The position numbers were made by a program, and so were the translations under genes. The notes under the pieces were generated by a model. The model ran no database searches. It was not told the origin of the DNA and was given only the letters and a program-made list of their open reading frames with translations. DNA of 64,000 nucleotides, taken from the NCBI RefSeq assembly GCF_913777995.1, contig NZ_CAJYVE010000034.1:1-64000 (forward strand). The letters are read 5' to 3'. Positions 54,595 to 63,341 of the stretch are shown here, one piece after another. Within the stretch, counting starts at the first letter, position 1; every line of letters begins with the position of its first letter. The stretch is from an uncultured Pseudomonas sp. (lineage in GTDB: Bacteria > Pseudomonadota > Gammaproteobacteria > Pseudomonadales > Pseudomonadaceae).

Positions 54595-57117
54595 TTACGT
54601 TCCCCTTGGCTTGGCCCGGGCCGTCGCCTGCGCCACCAGCGGATCGTCTGGCCAGAAATGCTTGGGATAGCGGCCTTTGAGGTCCTTCTTCACTTCGCCG
54701 TAAGTCGACTTCCAGAAATTCGCCAGGTCCTGGGTCACCTGCACCGGGCGCCGTGCCGGCGACAACAGGTGCAGCTTCAGCACCTGCCGCCCATTGGCGA
54801 TGCGCGGCGTATCAGCCTGACCGAACAACTCCTGAAGACGAACGGCAAGCACCGGAGGCCGCTCGCTGTAGTCGACGCGAATGTTCGAGCCGGACGGTAC
54901 CGCAATCGTCTGCGGCGCCAGGGCATCGAGGTGCTGGGGCAATGGCCAGGGCAACAGGTTGCGCAGGATGGAAGACAGGTCGAGCTGGGCGAAATGGCTG
55001 AGCCGCGAAACCTTGCCGAGATAAGGCGCCAGCCACTGCTCCAGGGTCGCCAGCAGAGCCTCGTCGCGCAAGTCAGGCCACTGGCTTTCAACCCCCGCTT
55101 CAACGTCGAGCGTGCGCAGCAGTTCTACCCTTGCCTGCCACTGACGCAGCTCTGGCGTCCACAGCAGCAGCTCCAGCCCTTTGCGGCGCACATGGTTGAT
55201 CAGCGCCCGCGTACGCGCCTCGTCATCCAGATTCGCCAACGGTGCACGGGACAGCACCAGCTCGCCCACCTTGATCTGCCGCTCGGCACGCAGAACGCCT
55301 TCGCGTTCATCCCAGTCCAGTTCATCCACCTGACGGACCTGCTCGCTCAGCACAGTGTCGAACAACGACTCATCGAGGTCGGCGGCCAGGTAGATCCGCT
55401 CCTCGCGCTGGCCTTGCCGGCTGCCCAGGTCGGCGACCACCAGCCATTCGTGTTTCATCAACGCGTCGGCTTCGCCGAACAGCGCTGCCCGGCCATTGGC
55501 CAGGCGATATTCCGCGCCGCCAGCGCGGCGCTGGCGTGCCACGCGGTCCGGATAGGCCAGGGCCAGCAGGGCGCCCAGCCAGCGGCTATCCTGCGGGTCG
55601 CTGACCGGCTGGCCTGGCGTACCGCGCAGGTAGCTGCGGTATTGCCGGGCCAGTTGCCGCGCACGCTGCACCCCGCCCTGCCCGCCACGCTGCGCCTTGT
55701 GCTCGCCGCTCAGCAGGGCCAGGCGGCTGTGCAGGTCGGCACCGGCGCCGCGCAGAATGTCACGTTCGCCCAACAGGGCCGCCACATTGCAGGCCATGTC
55801 TGCCAGGCCGAGGTCGTGCCCGCGCAACAGCAGGTGAGCGATGCGCGGATGCGCCGGCAGCTCGGCCATGGCCTGGCCATGGCGGCTCAGGCGCCCGTCA
55901 TCCTGCAGGGCACCAAGGCGCTGCAACAGGTCGCGGGCCTGGGCAAAAGCGGCGGCGGGCGGCTGGTCCAGCCACTGCAACTGAGCAGGCTCCACGCCCC
56001 AGCGCGCCAGCTGCAGGGCCAGGCCGGCCAGGTCGGCCTGGAGAATCTCGGCGCTGCCATAGGCCGCCAACTGGTCATGCTGGGCTTCGGACCACAGGCG
56101 GTAGCACACCCCTGGCTCCAGGCGTCCGGCACGGCCGGCGCGCTGGGTGGCACTGGCGCGGGAAATACGCTGGGTGTCCAGGCGGGTCATGCCACTGCCG
56201 GGATCGAAACGCGGCACTCGCGCCAGGCCAGCGTCCACCACCACCCGCACACCGTCGATGGTCAGGCTGGTCTCGGCGATGTTGGTGGCCAACACCACCT
56301 TGCGCTTGCCCGCCGGCGCCGGGTCGATGGCCGCGCGCTGGGCATCGAGGTCCAGCTCGCCATGCAACGGGCACAGCAACACGTCACGGCGCTCACCCAA
56401 GGCTTCAGCGAGTTGCTGATGCACCCGGCGAATCTCCGCCTGGCCAGGCAGGAACACCAAAAGGCTGCCGCTTTCGCTGCCCAGTGCGTCGATGACCGTC
56501 TGCACCACCCGGGGCTCGACGAATTCACCAGGCTGGAACGGCCGCCCCCATTGCGTGCTGACCGGAAACATCCGCCCCTCGCTGCGCACCACCGGCGCGT
56601 CATCGAGCAGCGTCGACAGACGCTCGCCTTCCAGGGTCGCGGACATCAGCAGGATTTTCAGCGGCAGGTCATCGCGCAGCAGCTCACGGCCATTGAGGCT
56701 CAGCGCCAGGGCCAGGTCGGCATCCAGGCTGCGCTCGTGGAATTCATCGAAAATCAACAGCCCCACGCCTTCCAAGGCCGGGTCGTCCTGCAAGCGCCGC
56801 GTGAGAATCCCCTCGGTCACCACCTCGATACGCGTCTTCGGCCCCACCTTGCTATCCAGGCGGATGCGGTAGCCGACCGTTTCGCCGACCTTCTCACCCA
56901 GCTCGCTGGCCAGCCGCTCGGCGGCGGCGCGCGCGGCCAGGCGCCGGGGTTCGAGCATCAGAATGCTCTGCCCGGCCAGCCAGGGCTCATCCAGCAGCGC
57001 CAGTGGCACGCGGGTGGTCTTGCCGGCGCCGGGCGGTGCTTCCAGGACAGCCTCGTCGCGCTTGGCCAGCGCTTCGCGAAGAGATGGCAGTACGAGGTCA
57101 ATTGGTAGAGAAATCAT
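54595..57117 (-). CDS. hrpB: ATP-dependent helicase HrpB
   Basis: 840-residue DExH-box RNA helicase. Walker A EAPPGAGKTTRVPLAL, DEFHERS as motif II, SAT motif, helicase C with QRAGRAGR, then the HrpB-specific C-terminal domain. The family is widespread, and its targets are poorly known. Length and domain order are standard. It is convergent with the GntR regulator gene. Confidence 0.93.
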   Translation of the reverse strand: MISLPIDLVLPSLREALAKRDEAVLEAPPGAGKTTRVPLALLDEPWLAGQSILMLEPRRLAARAAAERLASELGEKVGETVGYRIRLDSKVGPKTRIEVVTEGILTRRLQDDPALEGVGLLIFDEFHERSLDADLALALSLNGRELLRDDLPLKILLMSATLEGERLSTLLDDAPVVRSEGRMFPVSTQWGRPFQPGEFVEPRVVQTVIDALGSESGSLLVFLPGQAEIRRVHQQLAEALGERRDVLLCPLHGELDLDAQRAAIDPAPAGKRKVVLATNIAETSLTIDGVRVVVDAGLARVPRFDPGSGMTRLDTQRISRASATQRAGRAGRLEPGVCYRLWSEAQHDQLAAYGSAEILQADLAGLALQLARWGVEPAQLQWLDQPPAAAFAQARDLLQRLGALQDDGRLSRHGQAMAELPAHPRIAHLLLRGHDLGLADMACNVAALLGERDILRGAGADLHSRLALLSGEHKAQRGGQGGVQRARQLARQYRSYLRGTPGQPVSDPQDSRWLGALLALAYPDRVARQRRAGGAEYRLANGRAALFGEADALMKHEWLVVADLGSRQGQREERIYLAADLDESLFDTVLSEQVRQVDELDWDEREGVLRAERQIKVGELVLSRAPLANLDDEARTRALINHVRRKGLELLLWTPELRQWQARVELLRTLDVEAGVESQWPDLRDEALLATLEQWLAPYLGKVSRLSHFAQLDLSSILRNLLPWPLPQHLDALAPQTIAVPSGSNIRVDYSERPPVLAVRLQELFGQADTPRIANGRQVLKLHLLSPARRPVQVTQDLANFWKSTYGEVKKDLKGRYPKHFWPDDPLVAQATARAKPRGT

Positions 57118-57374
57118 CTAGGCCCCCAAATCAGAGCGGCAGTATACGCCTGGAGAGCCGCTGACCCGTTCCGGCCTGAGCACAACAGGCGGTGCGGCAG
57201 TTCAAGCCAAGGGGCTTGCGGCCAAAGCCCCGCCAGGGCTGACGGCCCACGCCGCTGGCACAGGCTCAAAAGCGGCTACGCTGCCTGTGTCCGACAATCC
57301 CGGGCTGGCGACCGGGGTAAAGGCTCGCGTAAAGTTGCACCATAAAGATGCAAACCGTTACCCACAGGATCCAC

Positions 57375-58004
57375 ATGGAAGGCACCCCACCAGCGTCAGC
57401 ACCCCGCACCCGCCGCGCGCCAAAAGGCCAGAAACGCCGCGAAGAATTACTGGATGCGGCGCTTGGGCTGTATTCACTCGAGGGTTATGCCGGCGCGTCA
57501 ATCGCCCGTATCGCCGAGCACGTCGGCATCTCCGTGGCCGGCGTACTGCACCACTTTCCCAACAAGGCCGCCCTGCTCATGGGCGTGCTGGCCCGGCGCG
57601 ATGAGGTCAACCGCAAGGTCCTTGACAAGGTCCAGAGCGAAGCGACCCTGGACGGCTTCATCGAAGGGCTGCTGGCGATCAACCGGGCGAATGCAACGGC
57701 GCCTGGTGTCATTCGTGCGTTCAGCATTCTCAATGCCGAAAGCCTGGTAGACAGCCACCCGGCCTGGGAGTGGTTCCAGACCCGCTACCAGACCATCTAC
57801 GGGCGCATGCGCGCGCGCCTCGACCATCTGGTGACCACCGGAGAAGTACGTGCAGACGTAGACCTGGACAGCCTCATCCGGCAGATCCTGGCGATGATGG
57901 ACGGCTTGCAGCTGCAATGGCTGCGCTTTCCGGAGCAGATCGACCTGGTCAAGACCTTCGAAAGCTATATGGCGCAGGTCAGGCGGGATATTCAGGCCAA
58001 ATGA
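57375..58004 (+). CDS. TetR/AcrR-family regulator
   Basis: 209 residues. N-terminal HTH (RREELLDAALGLYSLEGYAGASIARIAEHVGISVAGVLHHFPNKAALL) and a C-terminal ligand/dimer domain of the TetR_C type. AGGA lies 5 nt before the chosen ATG; another in-frame start is nine codons earlier. It is convergent with the GH3 gene, which it may control through the palindrome at 61159-61180. That link is inferred. Confidence 0.87.
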   Translation: MEGTPPASAPRTRRAPKGQKRREELLDAALGLYSLEGYAGASIARIAEHVGISVAGVLHHFPNKAALLMGVLARRDEVNRKVLDKVQSEATLDGFIEGLLAINRANATAPGVIRAFSILNAESLVDSHPAWEWFQTRYQTIYGRMRARLDHLVTTGEVRADVDLDSLIRQILAMMDGLQLQWLRFPEQIDLVKTFESYMAQVRRDIQAK

Positions 58005-58007
58005 AAA

Positions 58008-58035
58008 CGGGGTGATCCATGGCTGGATCACCCCG
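58008..58035. terminator. Hairpin between the TetR and GH3 genes
   Basis: A perfect 12-bp stem (CGGGGTGATCCA with TGGATCACCCCG) just after the tetR-type stop. On the minus strand it is followed by TTTTC, so it serves mainly the GH3 gene. On the plus strand only TTCCGTTT follows. Confidence 0.75.
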
Positions 58036-58060
58036 TTCCGTTTCACCGTCAGCGAAGTCG

Positions 58061-58084
58061 GCGCCGGGCACTCAAGCCCGGCGC
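58061..58084. terminator. Second hairpin before the GH3 stop codon
   Basis: GCGCCGGGC and GCCCGGCGC form a perfect 9-bp stem around ACTCAA. It has no U-tract and lies 21 bp after the GH3 stop on the minus strand. It probably stabilises the 3' end or assists the hairpin at 58008-58035. Confidence 0.5.
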
Positions 58085-58104
58085 CCTCCGCGCCCGAGGG
58101 TCAA

Positions 58105-60846
58105 TCAGTAGTCGGTGCTGCCGTCATAGTCGGCGTTGCCGTTACCGTCGTTGATGTTTTCGTCCTGGTCGAAAACCCCACCGGTCTTGACCGCAGGCAG
58201 TAGCGCCTTGGTCGAGTTCAGTGCCGAACGTGGCAGCGGGTTGCTGGTCGTGGTCGACAGTTCCTGACGGAACTGGTTGACCAGGCTGCCGTTCAGGCGA
58301 ATGTCATCCGAGGCCGAACCCACGCTGATGTCGAAGGTGTCGGCATCGACGACCCACTGCTTGCTCGCCTCATCGAAATACGCCAGCGAACGGTCATTGA
58401 GTTCGATGGTGACCCGACGGGTTTCACCCGGCTGCAGGAAGACCTTCTTGTAGCCCTTGAGCTCCTTGACGGCGCGCTCGACCTTCGGATTCTTCTGGCC
58501 GACATACAGCTCGGCGACTTCGGAACCGGCGCGCTTGCCGCTGTTGGTCAGGTCGAAGGAAACCTTGATCGGCGTGTTGCCCACCGCAACGCCCGGAGTC
58601 ACCGAGATGTTGTTGTAGGTGAACTGGGTGTACGACAGGCCATGGCCGAAGGCGAACAGCGGCTTGGTGCCGGTCTTGTCGTAACCGCGGTAGCCGAGCA
58701 TGGTCAGGTCGTTCTTGTAGCTGAGTTCCTTGACCTGCTTGCGAGTGCTGTCGTACTTCGGGAAGTCCTTGTACAGCGGGTTGTCTTCGACGTTACGTTC
58801 GATACTGATCGGCAGCTTGCCGGATGGGTTGACCTTGCCGAAGAGGATCTCGGCCAGTGCCTGACCACCGTTCTGGCCCGGATAGAACGCATGCAGCGCC
58901 GCCGGCACCTGGTCGATCCAGTCGCTCATCTTCAGCCCGGTACCACCGTGCATGGTGACGATGGTGTTCGGGTTGACCTTGGCGATGCTCTGGATCAGCT
59001 CGTTCTGGTACTCGGGCAGGTCGAAGCTGTGGTCAAAGCCTTCACCTTCGTATTCATTGCTGTTACCCACAGCGACCACCACGGCATCGTACTGCGACAG
59101 ATCCTGCGGGGCGGCCAGCGACGCCCAGGCCATCTGCACACCGACCAGGCCGCCCAGCGTGGAGAGGTAACCGTCGCGACGCGAGTATTCCAGCTTCACG
59201 TCATAGGTCTTGCCGGCTTCGAGCTTGATCTTGCCCGACTCCGGGATGGTCGGCGGAATGCTGCCGAACGTGATGTTCTCACCGTCGCCGTTGTCGATGA
59301 TCTTCTTGCCGTTGACCCACAGGCGCACGGCGCCGTCGGCGCGGACCTTGAACACCTGGTCGCCGCTGATGGTCGGCTTGATCTGGCCGCTCCAGCGAAT
59401 CGAGGTGTTGTTGACATCGCCATTGCTCGGCAGATCGTCGGTGGACCAGTCCATATCGACATGGTTGTCGATGCGCACGCTCGACGGATCGCCGGACCAG
59501 TTGGCGTTGTTGAAGAACTCGGCCTTCATGCCGTCGACCGTGTTGCCTTTGCTGTCGGTGGTGGTCCACTTCGAAGCCGCCGGGTCCAGCGACAGGCTGT
59601 CGAGGAACTCGACCTTGGCGCCCGGCGCCATTTGTTGCAGACCGCTCAGCTCGCTGATGTAGTGGCTGGCATCGACATAGGCGCTGCCAAAACCGGTCGG
59701 TGGAGCGTACTTGGCCAGGTCGCCGACCACGGCGATGCGCTTGACCTTGGACTTGTCCAGCGGCAGCACGTCGTTCTGGTTTTTCAGCAGCACGATGCCT
59801 TCACGGGCAATGTTCAGCGCAACCTTGTTGCTGGTGGCGCTGGCCATGTTGTGGGTGGTCAGCGGTGCGATTTTGTCGAACTGGTACAGGTAGATGTTCT
59901 TGAGGATGCGACGAACCTTGTCATCGATGGTCGCCATGTCCAGCTCACCGCTGTCCAGGTAAGGCTTGAGCACCTTGCTGTTCATCTGCCCGCCCATCAT
60001 GTCCAGGTCGCTGCCGGCCTGTGCGGCGGGCAAGCCATGGACGATGGCGTTGTAGTCACTCTGCACCAGGCCTTTGAAGCCCCATTCCTTTTTCAGAATG
60101 TCAGTGAGCAGGTGCTTGTTTTCACACGCATACTCGCCGTTCACCTTCTGGAACGCACACATCATCATCGCCACGGTGCTGTTCTTGGTCGCCGACTCGA
60201 ACGCAGGCAGACTCATCTCGCGCAGCACCCGCTCCGGCATCACCTGGTTGAGGATGAAGCGGTTGGTTTCCTGGTCGTTAGCGGCGTAGTGCTTGGCTTC
60301 AGCCCAGACCCGACGCTGCTGGATGCCGTTGATCACCGCAGGAGCGAGGCTGGCGCCCAGGAACGGATCTTCACCCGAGAGGTATTCGAACGCCCGACCG
60401 CTCCATGGCATGCGGTACAGGTTCATGCCCGGCCCCGTCACGAACTGGTAGCCACCGGTGGCCGTGTCGTAGCCCAGGGCACGACCGAAGTCGATGGCGC
60501 GACGGGGGTTGAAGGTTGCCGCCAGGTTCGGACCGGCAGGGTAGACCACACCTTGATCGTTGCCTTCACTGACGTAACGAACGCCGGCGCCGCCGTCGGT
60601 ACCGTGGATCTGCGGAACGCCGTACTGCGACAAAGGCTTCACGTCCCAACCGCCAATACCGCCGATGTAGGCCAGCTTCTCTTCCTGGGTCATTTTCGCC
60701 AGGGTCTTCTCGGCCTCTTTTTCAGCGCGTGCCTCATGGGCCGCCAACTGCTCCTGGGTGGTGGTTGTCGCTGCGTTGGCATGACTGACGGCCAGGCTCA
60801 AAAGCGCCAATGCCGAATGAGCAGCAAGAGTTCTACGGGTTCGCAT
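58105..60846 (-). CDS. Secreted GH3 beta-glucosidase with PA14 insert
   Basis: 913 residues. Signal peptide about 1-27 (ANA), GH3 N-terminal barrel with the nucleophile Asp264 in GLVQSDYNAI, GH3 C-terminal domain interrupted by a PA14 carbohydrate-binding insert (about residues 435-560), then a fibronectin-III-like domain. The tail after residue 880 is acidic (DENINDGNGNADYDGSTDY). It probably hydrolyses beta-linked glucosides in the periplasm or outside. GGAGA precedes the ATG. A type II secretion operon begins 770 bp away. Confidence 0.9.
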   Translation of the reverse strand: MRTRRTLAAHSALALLSLAVSHANAATTTTQEQLAAHEARAEKEAEKTLAKMTQEEKLAYIGGIGGWDVKPLSQYGVPQIHGTDGGAGVRYVSEGNDQGVVYPAGPNLAATFNPRRAIDFGRALGYDTATGGYQFVTGPGMNLYRMPWSGRAFEYLSGEDPFLGASLAPAVINGIQQRRVWAEAKHYAANDQETNRFILNQVMPERVLREMSLPAFESATKNSTVAMMMCAFQKVNGEYACENKHLLTDILKKEWGFKGLVQSDYNAIVHGLPAAQAGSDLDMMGGQMNSKVLKPYLDSGELDMATIDDKVRRILKNIYLYQFDKIAPLTTHNMASATSNKVALNIAREGIVLLKNQNDVLPLDKSKVKRIAVVGDLAKYAPPTGFGSAYVDASHYISELSGLQQMAPGAKVEFLDSLSLDPAASKWTTTDSKGNTVDGMKAEFFNNANWSGDPSSVRIDNHVDMDWSTDDLPSNGDVNNTSIRWSGQIKPTISGDQVFKVRADGAVRLWVNGKKIIDNGDGENITFGSIPPTIPESGKIKLEAGKTYDVKLEYSRRDGYLSTLGGLVGVQMAWASLAAPQDLSQYDAVVVAVGNSNEYEGEGFDHSFDLPEYQNELIQSIAKVNPNTIVTMHGGTGLKMSDWIDQVPAALHAFYPGQNGGQALAEILFGKVNPSGKLPISIERNVEDNPLYKDFPKYDSTRKQVKELSYKNDLTMLGYRGYDKTGTKPLFAFGHGLSYTQFTYNNISVTPGVAVGNTPIKVSFDLTNSGKRAGSEVAELYVGQKNPKVERAVKELKGYKKVFLQPGETRRVTIELNDRSLAYFDEASKQWVVDADTFDISVGSASDDIRLNGSLVNQFRQELSTTTSNPLPRSALNSTKALLPAVKTGGVFDQDENINDGNGNADYDGSTDY

Positions 60847-61311
60847 TAAAAGTCTCCAGATATCCCCTGTGCGCAAATGTCGCAGCGAGCCGACGGAACC
60901 CCTTTATTAACGGCACTACAACACCGCAGCCGCAGCTTCTTCAAGAAACGGCAGACAAATAGAGGGACAGGCGCCGACAAGCCGCGAGCTTGGGCAACAA
61001 ACTAGGCAAAACTAAAGTTAATGGCACTGCGCCAGTAAACTGCGCGGTAAAACCACGCGTCTTTTAAATTAAGACGTGCATTTTTAGTTGAAGTCAAACA
61101 AAAAATTCAGCCCCGATACAGGCTCGAAATTTTTTGACACATTCGCTGAACTCTCACAAAACCTACTGGTCTGTAGGTTTAGCAAAACGACGGACAACCG
61201 CCTGAACCCCAATGAATAAGGGGCCAAAACCGCCTGACCCATGCAGCAACGCTGCTGATCACCCAGGCACCAAGCGTTTCAACACTGTTAAAAACACTGG
61301 AGAACCACGAT
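60847..61311. other. Divergent region between the GH3 gene and the small secreted protein gene
   Basis: 465 bp, noticeably A/T-rich in the middle, with no supported gene. It holds a dyad CGTCTT-TTAAATT-AAGACG (about 61058-61076), a -35-like TTGACA (61134-61139) without a clear -10, and the 22-bp palindrome at 61159-61180. Confidence 0.5.
61159..61180 (+). promoter_or_regulatory. 22-bp palindrome, TetR-type operator candidate
   Basis: AAACCTAC-TGGTCT-GTAGGTTT has perfect 8-bp arms. Size and composition fit TetR-family operators. It lies 132 bp before the small secreted protein gene and about 310 bp before the GH3 gene. The TetR-type protein at 57375-58004 is the nearest candidate ligand. As RNA it would also form a stable hairpin. 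Confidence 0.5.
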
Positions 61312-61539
61312 ATGAAAATGCCACTTCTTAGTGCTGTAGCCGTCATGGCGCTCGCTGTTTCCGCGACCACTTTTGCGGCCGATTCGAGCACTCAGGATTC
61401 GGCATCCGGTGCGCCGGACAGCACGGTGATGACACAAACTAAAAACGTGAAAGCCGAAAAGAAAAAACAGAAACAAGTGCAGGCAGATGAAAATAAGCGG
61501 GGTCGCCCAGTGCAGCAATCTTCGGGCACTTCCAACTAA
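61312..61539 (+). CDS. Small secreted protein, unknown function
   Basis: 75 residues. Signal peptide MKMPLLSAVAVMALAVSATTFA, then about 53 residues rich in Ser, Thr, Gln and Lys (KNVKAEKKKQKQVQADENKRGR), with no Cys and no hydrophobic core, so probably disordered after export. GGAG lies 8 nt before the ATG. No known family is recognised. It lies 76 bp upstream of gspE. Confidence 0.65.
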   Translation: MKMPLLSAVAVMALAVSATTFAADSSTQDSASGAPDSTVMTQTKNVKAEKKKQKQVQADENKRGRPVQQSSGTSN

Positions 61540-61615
61540 AGCTTTCGCGCCTTACTTATTAACCTCAAACACGGGACGCACAATACCTGCTGTTTGTCGC
61601 ACTTGAAGTTACGTC

Positions 61616-63340
61616 GTGTCCGATACCTTGAATCCTGTCCAACTTGAGCAACTGAACGGGCACTCGTCCGAGGCTTTGTGTGCCTGGCTGGTCGAGCACG
61701 CCGGGCTCAAGTCGGTGGATCTGGATCGGGCACAGCGACTCGCGCAGGAATCACCCGGCAGTTCACTGAGCGAACTGCTGACACGCCTCGGCCTGGTCTC
61801 GGAAATGGACCTGGCCCGGGCCTGGGCCTCGACGCTTGAGGCACCTTTACTGGTTGCCGATGCCGTCCCGCCGCCCACCGACACGCTGCCCGTATTGAGT
61901 GAGCGCTTCATGCGTCACAACCGGCTGTTGCCTATCGGCAGCCACGCCGATGGCGTGCATGTGCTGGCCGCCAATCCCGCCAATGCCTATGGGCTGGAGG
62001 CGGTGCGCTATGCCTGCCAGACCCCGGTGTATGTGTCGGTGGGCCTGGCCAGCGAAGTCGATGGCCTGATCGAGCGTTTCTACGGCCAGGGCCGCTCGGC
62101 CATGGGCTCGCTGATCGAAACCATGGATGAACATGGCGGTGCCGAAGAAGACATCGAGCATCTCAAGGACCTGGCTTCCGAAGCCCCGGTCATCCGCCTG
62201 GTCAACCTGATCCTGCAGCGCGCCGTCGAACAACGCGCTTCGGACATCCACATCGAACCCTTCGAAAGCCAGCTGAAAGTGCGCTACCGCATCGACGGGG
62301 TGCTGCACGAGGCCGAGGCACCACCCTCGAGTTCATCGGCAGCGATCATTTCGCGCCTGAAGATCATGGCCAGGCTGGACATCGCCGAGCGGCGCCTGCC
62401 GCAGGACGGCCGGATCATGCTGCGCATACAAGGCAAGGAGTTGGACCTGCGGGTCAGCACCGTACCGACCAGCTTCGGCGAGTCGGTGGTCATGCGCCTG
62501 CTCGATCGCGAAACGGTGAATTTCGATTTTCCCAGCCTGGGCATGGACGGCGAACGCCTGGCCAACTTCCTCGACGTACTGGAAAACCCCAACGGCATCC
62601 TGCTGGTCACCGGCCCTACCGGCTCAGGCAAGACCACCACCCTATATACGGCGCTGTCACGCCTGAACACCGCCGAACGCAAGATCATCACCGTCGAAGA
62701 CCCGGTGGAATACCAGCTCGAAGGCATCAACCAGATTCAGGTCAAGCCCTCCATCGGCCTGGACTTCGCCGGCGCGCTGCGCTCCATCGTGCGGCAGGAC
62801 CCCGACGTGATCATGATCGGTGAGATGCGCGACCTGGAAACCTGCCGCATCGCGATTCAATCCGCCCTCACCGGCCACCTGGTGTTGTCCACCCTGCACA
62901 CCAACAGCGCGGCGGCGAGTATCACGCGCTTGCTGGACATGGGCGTGGAGAGCTACCTGATCGCCTCCACCGTCAAGGGCATCCTGGCCCAGCGTCTGGT
63001 GCGTCGCCTTGACCCGGTCACACGCATCGCCTTCGAAGCGCCGCCTGAACTGGTCGCCGAGCACGGTCTTGAACGCTTTACCGAGCAACGCCCGATCATG
63101 CTCTACCGCCCGGCCAGCGAGTTGCCGGGCGGTGGCTTCCATGGTCGTAGCGCAATCACCGAACTGCTGGTGATGAACGAAGAACTGCGCAGCCTGCTGA
63201 TGCGTCAGGCCGATGCCGCGACACTCGAACAGGCTGCCCGACGGGATGGGTTGCGCACCTTGTATGAAGACGGCCTGCGCCAGGCCGTTGCCGGCGTGAC
63301 CTCCCTCGACGAGGTGCTGCGCGTGACGCGCGGAGACTGA
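61616..63340 (+). CDS. gspE: Type II secretion ATPase GspE
   Basis: 574 residues. An N-terminal N1E-like domain (about 1-150), then the secretion ATPase: Walker A GPTGSGKTTTLY, Asp box, Walker B VIMIGEMRD and His box HLVLSTLHTN. The GTG start is preceded by GAAG. The tetracysteine zinc domain of typical GspE is absent: the region reads RRLDPVTRIAFE...LYRPASELPGGGFHGRSAI with no cysteine. It is followed two bases later by gspF. It powers export of folded periplasmic proteins. Confidence 0.9.
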   Translation: MSDTLNPVQLEQLNGHSSEALCAWLVEHAGLKSVDLDRAQRLAQESPGSSLSELLTRLGLVSEMDLARAWASTLEAPLLVADAVPPPTDTLPVLSERFMRHNRLLPIGSHADGVHVLAANPANAYGLEAVRYACQTPVYVSVGLASEVDGLIERFYGQGRSAMGSLIETMDEHGGAEEDIEHLKDLASEAPVIRLVNLILQRAVEQRASDIHIEPFESQLKVRYRIDGVLHEAEAPPSSSSAAIISRLKIMARLDIAERRLPQDGRIMLRIQGKELDLRVSTVPTSFGESVVMRLLDRETVNFDFPSLGMDGERLANFLDVLENPNGILLVTGPTGSGKTTTLYTALSRLNTAERKIITVEDPVEYQLEGINQIQVKPSIGLDFAGALRSIVRQDPDVIMIGEMRDLETCRIAIQSALTGHLVLSTLHTNSAAASITRLLDMGVESYLIASTVKGILAQRLVRRLDPVTRIAFEAPPELVAEHGLERFTEQRPIMLYRPASELPGGGFHGRSAITELLVMNEELRSLLMRQADAATLEQAARRDGLRTLYEDGLRQAVAGVTSLDEVLRVTRGD

Positions 63341-63341
63341 C

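Noticed and set aside
54658-57108. Long open frame on the plus strand opposite hrpB
   Set aside because: Shadow of the helicase gene. Composition is antisense-like (Gln/His/Leu/Arg) and there is no start signal.
58642-60849. 735-codon open frame opposite the GH3 gene
   Set aside because: Shadow frame. The GH3 protein has a signal peptide, catalytic motifs and a ribosome-binding site, while this frame has none.
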